Shown here piece by piece: positions 13,593-15,203 of a stretch of 15,203 nucleotides of DNA. The stretch comes from CAZSLZ01 sp964607865. Lineage in GTDB: Bacteria; Vulcanimicrobiota; JAJTBE01; CAZSLZ01. Position 1 is the first letter of the stretch; each line of letters starts with the position of its first letter. The translations under genes were made by a program, and so were the position numbers. The stretch is from contig CAZSLZ010000078.1 of NCBI GenBank assembly GCA_964607865.1, forward strand, positions 1 through 15,203, given 5' to 3'. The notes beneath the pieces were generated by a model. That model was not told the DNA's origin, searched no databases, and worked only from the letters and a program-made list of their open reading frames with translations.

Positions 13593-14009
13593 CTATTCTG
13601 AATGAGATAGTTTTAAAGTTAAGGGGCTGCCGGAAAGGATGGCTCCTTAAAATTATATACAAAAACAGGAAATTCTTTATTACAAGCTATGATAGGCGTG
13701 GCAATCTTAGTTTAGATCAGGTTGGTTAAAAACCCATTTACCTGGGTGGCACAGAGATCACCACGCATCCTGCGGATGCCCGTGATGATGGTTTTTGGGG
13801 TTATTCCCAACCCACTTACCATTTTTAAACCATTACTATTTCATTTTATTGCTCACATCAAATTATTAACAATAATCCGCTCACTTTTTTTCATTCAGGA
13901 TTCAATTGCTTTGCCGGCGCTCTCAGACAGTCCTTGGCTTCGCCTGTTGAATTCGACCTGCAGCCTTCTGGCGGAAATTCCCGATGGTATATGGTATAGT
14001 TAGGAAACC
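13593..14009. other. Stretch without a confident gene: hairpins, possible coding remnants and a GC-rich block
   Basis: After the broken membrane gene come a hairpin (TTAAGGGGC 13619-13627 with GCTCCTTAA 13642-13650, one G-T pair), the large inverted-repeat structure at 13720-13812, an AT-rich piece (13813-13900), and a GC-rich block (about 13903-13990). A frame on the plus strand (about 13654-13827) reads protein-like (IIYKNRKFFITSYDRRGNLS, then a TAA, then LGGTEITTHPADARDDGFW) but lacks a start codon. The longer open frame at 13722-14003 begins at TTG without a ribosome binding site and crosses the hairpins; I do not accept it as a gene. Confidence 0.45.
13720..13812. repeat. Large nested inverted-repeat structure
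   Basis: Nested arms are GGTTGG (13720-13725) with CCAACC (13807-13812), AAAAACC (13728-13734) with GGTTTTT (13790-13796), and an apical hairpin ATCAC (13757-13761) with GTGAT (13782-13786) enclosing GCATCC (13765-13770) and GGATGC (13774-13779). The apical hairpin followed by TTTTT could act as a weak rightward terminator. As a whole it could be a structured RNA or a small palindromic insertion. Confidence 0.5.
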
Positions 14010-15203
14010 TTAATTTCCAGTTTTGTTAAGATAGTTAGTGGGAAGACTTTCCATATATTCAGGGGCCAGTTCTTCCAGGCTGTTGGGGTAATGCCCCGTA
14101 TCAAGATTATATTGTTTCAGATTTACGGCAAGCAAAATTCCATCGTATCTTGTTTTTGAAATATAATATTTATAATAAAATTTCAGGAAATTTACTGGAA
14201 ATATCTGGGCTATCTCGGAAAAAGGAGGAAAATTATAATTAACATCCTGTTCTTTAAGCAATTCAGAGGGTTCAAGCTTAAAGAATTGCCGGGTATGTAG
14301 ATAAAAATTATCATAAATTATTATGTTTCTGGAATAATACAATTTGATAAAGGGCAAAACTAGGGAATGGTAATTGTTTTTAAGATGGCTGTTAAAACCC
14401 ATCGCAGCCGGCTGATGGCCTTCAAAAAACTGGGTTTCCATTATTCTTGCAAAACTGTCATTGTTTTATTATAGTTTTTGAGTTTTTTTTGATCAATAAT
14501 AATTGCCGTTTATCAAGGTCTTTCTGGAAGAGTTTTTGGAATTCTGCCATAACAGTTTCCTGTATTCATTTAACTTCCTGCTGATAAGGACCAGCTGTTG
14601 CCGGGAAAGATCCTTCTGTAAGAACGGTATGAAATCTTCAAGAATCATTGTCTGTATTGCAATACCCACCATATTTTCCAGTAAACCGTGATATTTATTT
14701 AAACTGGTTCCCAATCTCATGACTTGCAGGTATCGTTTCAATGCCCTGTCCTCATCACCATCCTTCCAAGCGAAAAAAACATCTACCTTTAACCAGATGG
14801 CAAGGTTTCTCAAGGGAACAAATTTCAGGGGCCCCGGCATTTATATTTTGATAATGAAATGGAATATGAAAATATGGCTTTTTATAACCTTGGTCAATAA
14901 GGCCAAAGGCTGGTTGTAAATCATTTAAAAATCGGCGGGCTGTAATTTCCTTGTTAGAAGCGTCGCCGGGGGATAGCAAGTATTCTGCCGGGTTTATTCC
15001 TGTCTTTCTTTTGAACTCTTCAGTTGAAGGGAATTTGATGCAGGCTTTTTCATAATCATAAAAACCGTTCCGGTCAGCCGGGATAGTTTCCTGGTAGTTA
15101 TCAGTTCTATTCCTGGCGATATTTAAAACTTGTTCAATTTCCCTGCTTTTGTCGGGTACCCGGAGATACAAAAATAATGGAATTACCGCAACTGCAACAA
15201 TAA
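14010..15203 (-). pseudogene. Membrane-anchored protein of unknown function, broken by frameshifts and cut by the window edge
   Basis: From the right edge the minus strand reads IVAVAVIPLFLYLRVPDKSR, a membrane anchor leading into a helical extracytoplasmic or cytoplasmic region (QVLNIARNRTDNYQ). The frame must shift at the GGGGCCCC run (14828-14835): HYQNINAG in one frame continues as PLKFVPLRNLAIWLKVDVFF in the next, then DEDRALKRYLQVMRLG and GLLENMVGIAIQTMILED. A second shift near 14560 gives EFQKLFQKDLDKRQLLLI, a near-copy of the preceding FLQKDLSRQQLVLISRK. A third shift near 14455-14465 restores the frame to SLEELAPEYMESLPTN at the end. The pattern (a ladder of helices, then LDTGHYPNSLEELAPEY) resembles a poorly characterised family of anchored proteins found in several phyla; I know no function for it. 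With three lesions this looks decayed. The 5' end lies outside the window. Confidence 0.6.

Noticed and set aside
13741..13800. T-box riboswitch, suggested by CCTGGGTGGCAC followed by a hairpin and T run
   Set aside because: The conserved T-box continuation (ACCGCG), the AGCAGAGA-like motifs and a downstream aminoacyl-tRNA synthetase or amino acid gene are not present.
13722..14003. 93-residue open frame on the plus strand
   Set aside because: It starts at TTG without a ribosome binding site, crosses the inverted repeats and the GC-rich block, and its translation shows no domain-like features.
1..15203. CRISPR arrays, tRNA or rRNA genes, integrase or transposase genes
   Set aside because: No regularly spaced repeats, cloverleaf sequences, rRNA motifs or recombinase motifs were seen on either strand.

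Overview
The window carries the first nine genes of a division and cell wall (dcw) cluster on the minus strand, followed by an accessory flank. The order mraZ, rsmH, ftsL, a class B penicillin-binding protein, murE, murF, mraY, murD, ftsW, the AT-leaning composition, the purine-rich ribosome binding sites and the ferritin-like and iron-sulfur flavoprotein genes nearby point to a Bacillota (clostridial-type, probably anaerobic) bacterium. The DNPR motif in MurE indicates meso-diaminopimelate peptidoglycan. The species cannot be named from this sequence.

Region 1 (1-9502, minus strand): ftsW (5' part only), murD, mraY, murF, murE, the penicillin-binding protein, ftsL, rsmH and mraZ form one long transcription unit with mostly short gaps or overlaps. 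It makes lipid-linked precursor (MurE, MurF, MraY, MurD) and the division machinery (FtsL, PBP, FtsW). Two things are unusual. murE has an in-frame TAA exactly where the conserved DYAH motif should be. A 355-base gap between murE and murF holds a compact element with three hairpins, in which the loops of the two end hairpins are each complementary (9-10 bp) to a segment inside the element.

Region 2 (9503-10004): a long intergenic space between mraZ and a rightward zinc-ribbon gene. It has MraZ-type boxes at a 10-base period in front of both genes: four facing mraZ and about three facing the zinc-ribbon gene. This suggests MraZ controls both directions.

Region 3 (10005-12826): a double zinc-ribbon protein; a two-gene unit of a Cys/His-rich small protein and a ferritin-like diiron protein ending at a clear terminator; an iron-sulfur flavoprotein; a bidirectional terminator; and, facing it, a secreted, very basic, Ser-rich protein.

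Region 4 (12826-15203): AT-rich DNA with repeated TGTTAA motifs, a small hydrophobic membrane protein gene interrupted by two apparent single-base losses, a second large inverted-repeat structure, a GC-rich block, and a leftward membrane-anchored protein gene broken by several frameshifts and running off the right edge. Apart from murE, the housekeeping genes are intact, so the broken genes on the right look more like real decay than general sequence error. Clustered assembly errors cannot be excluded.
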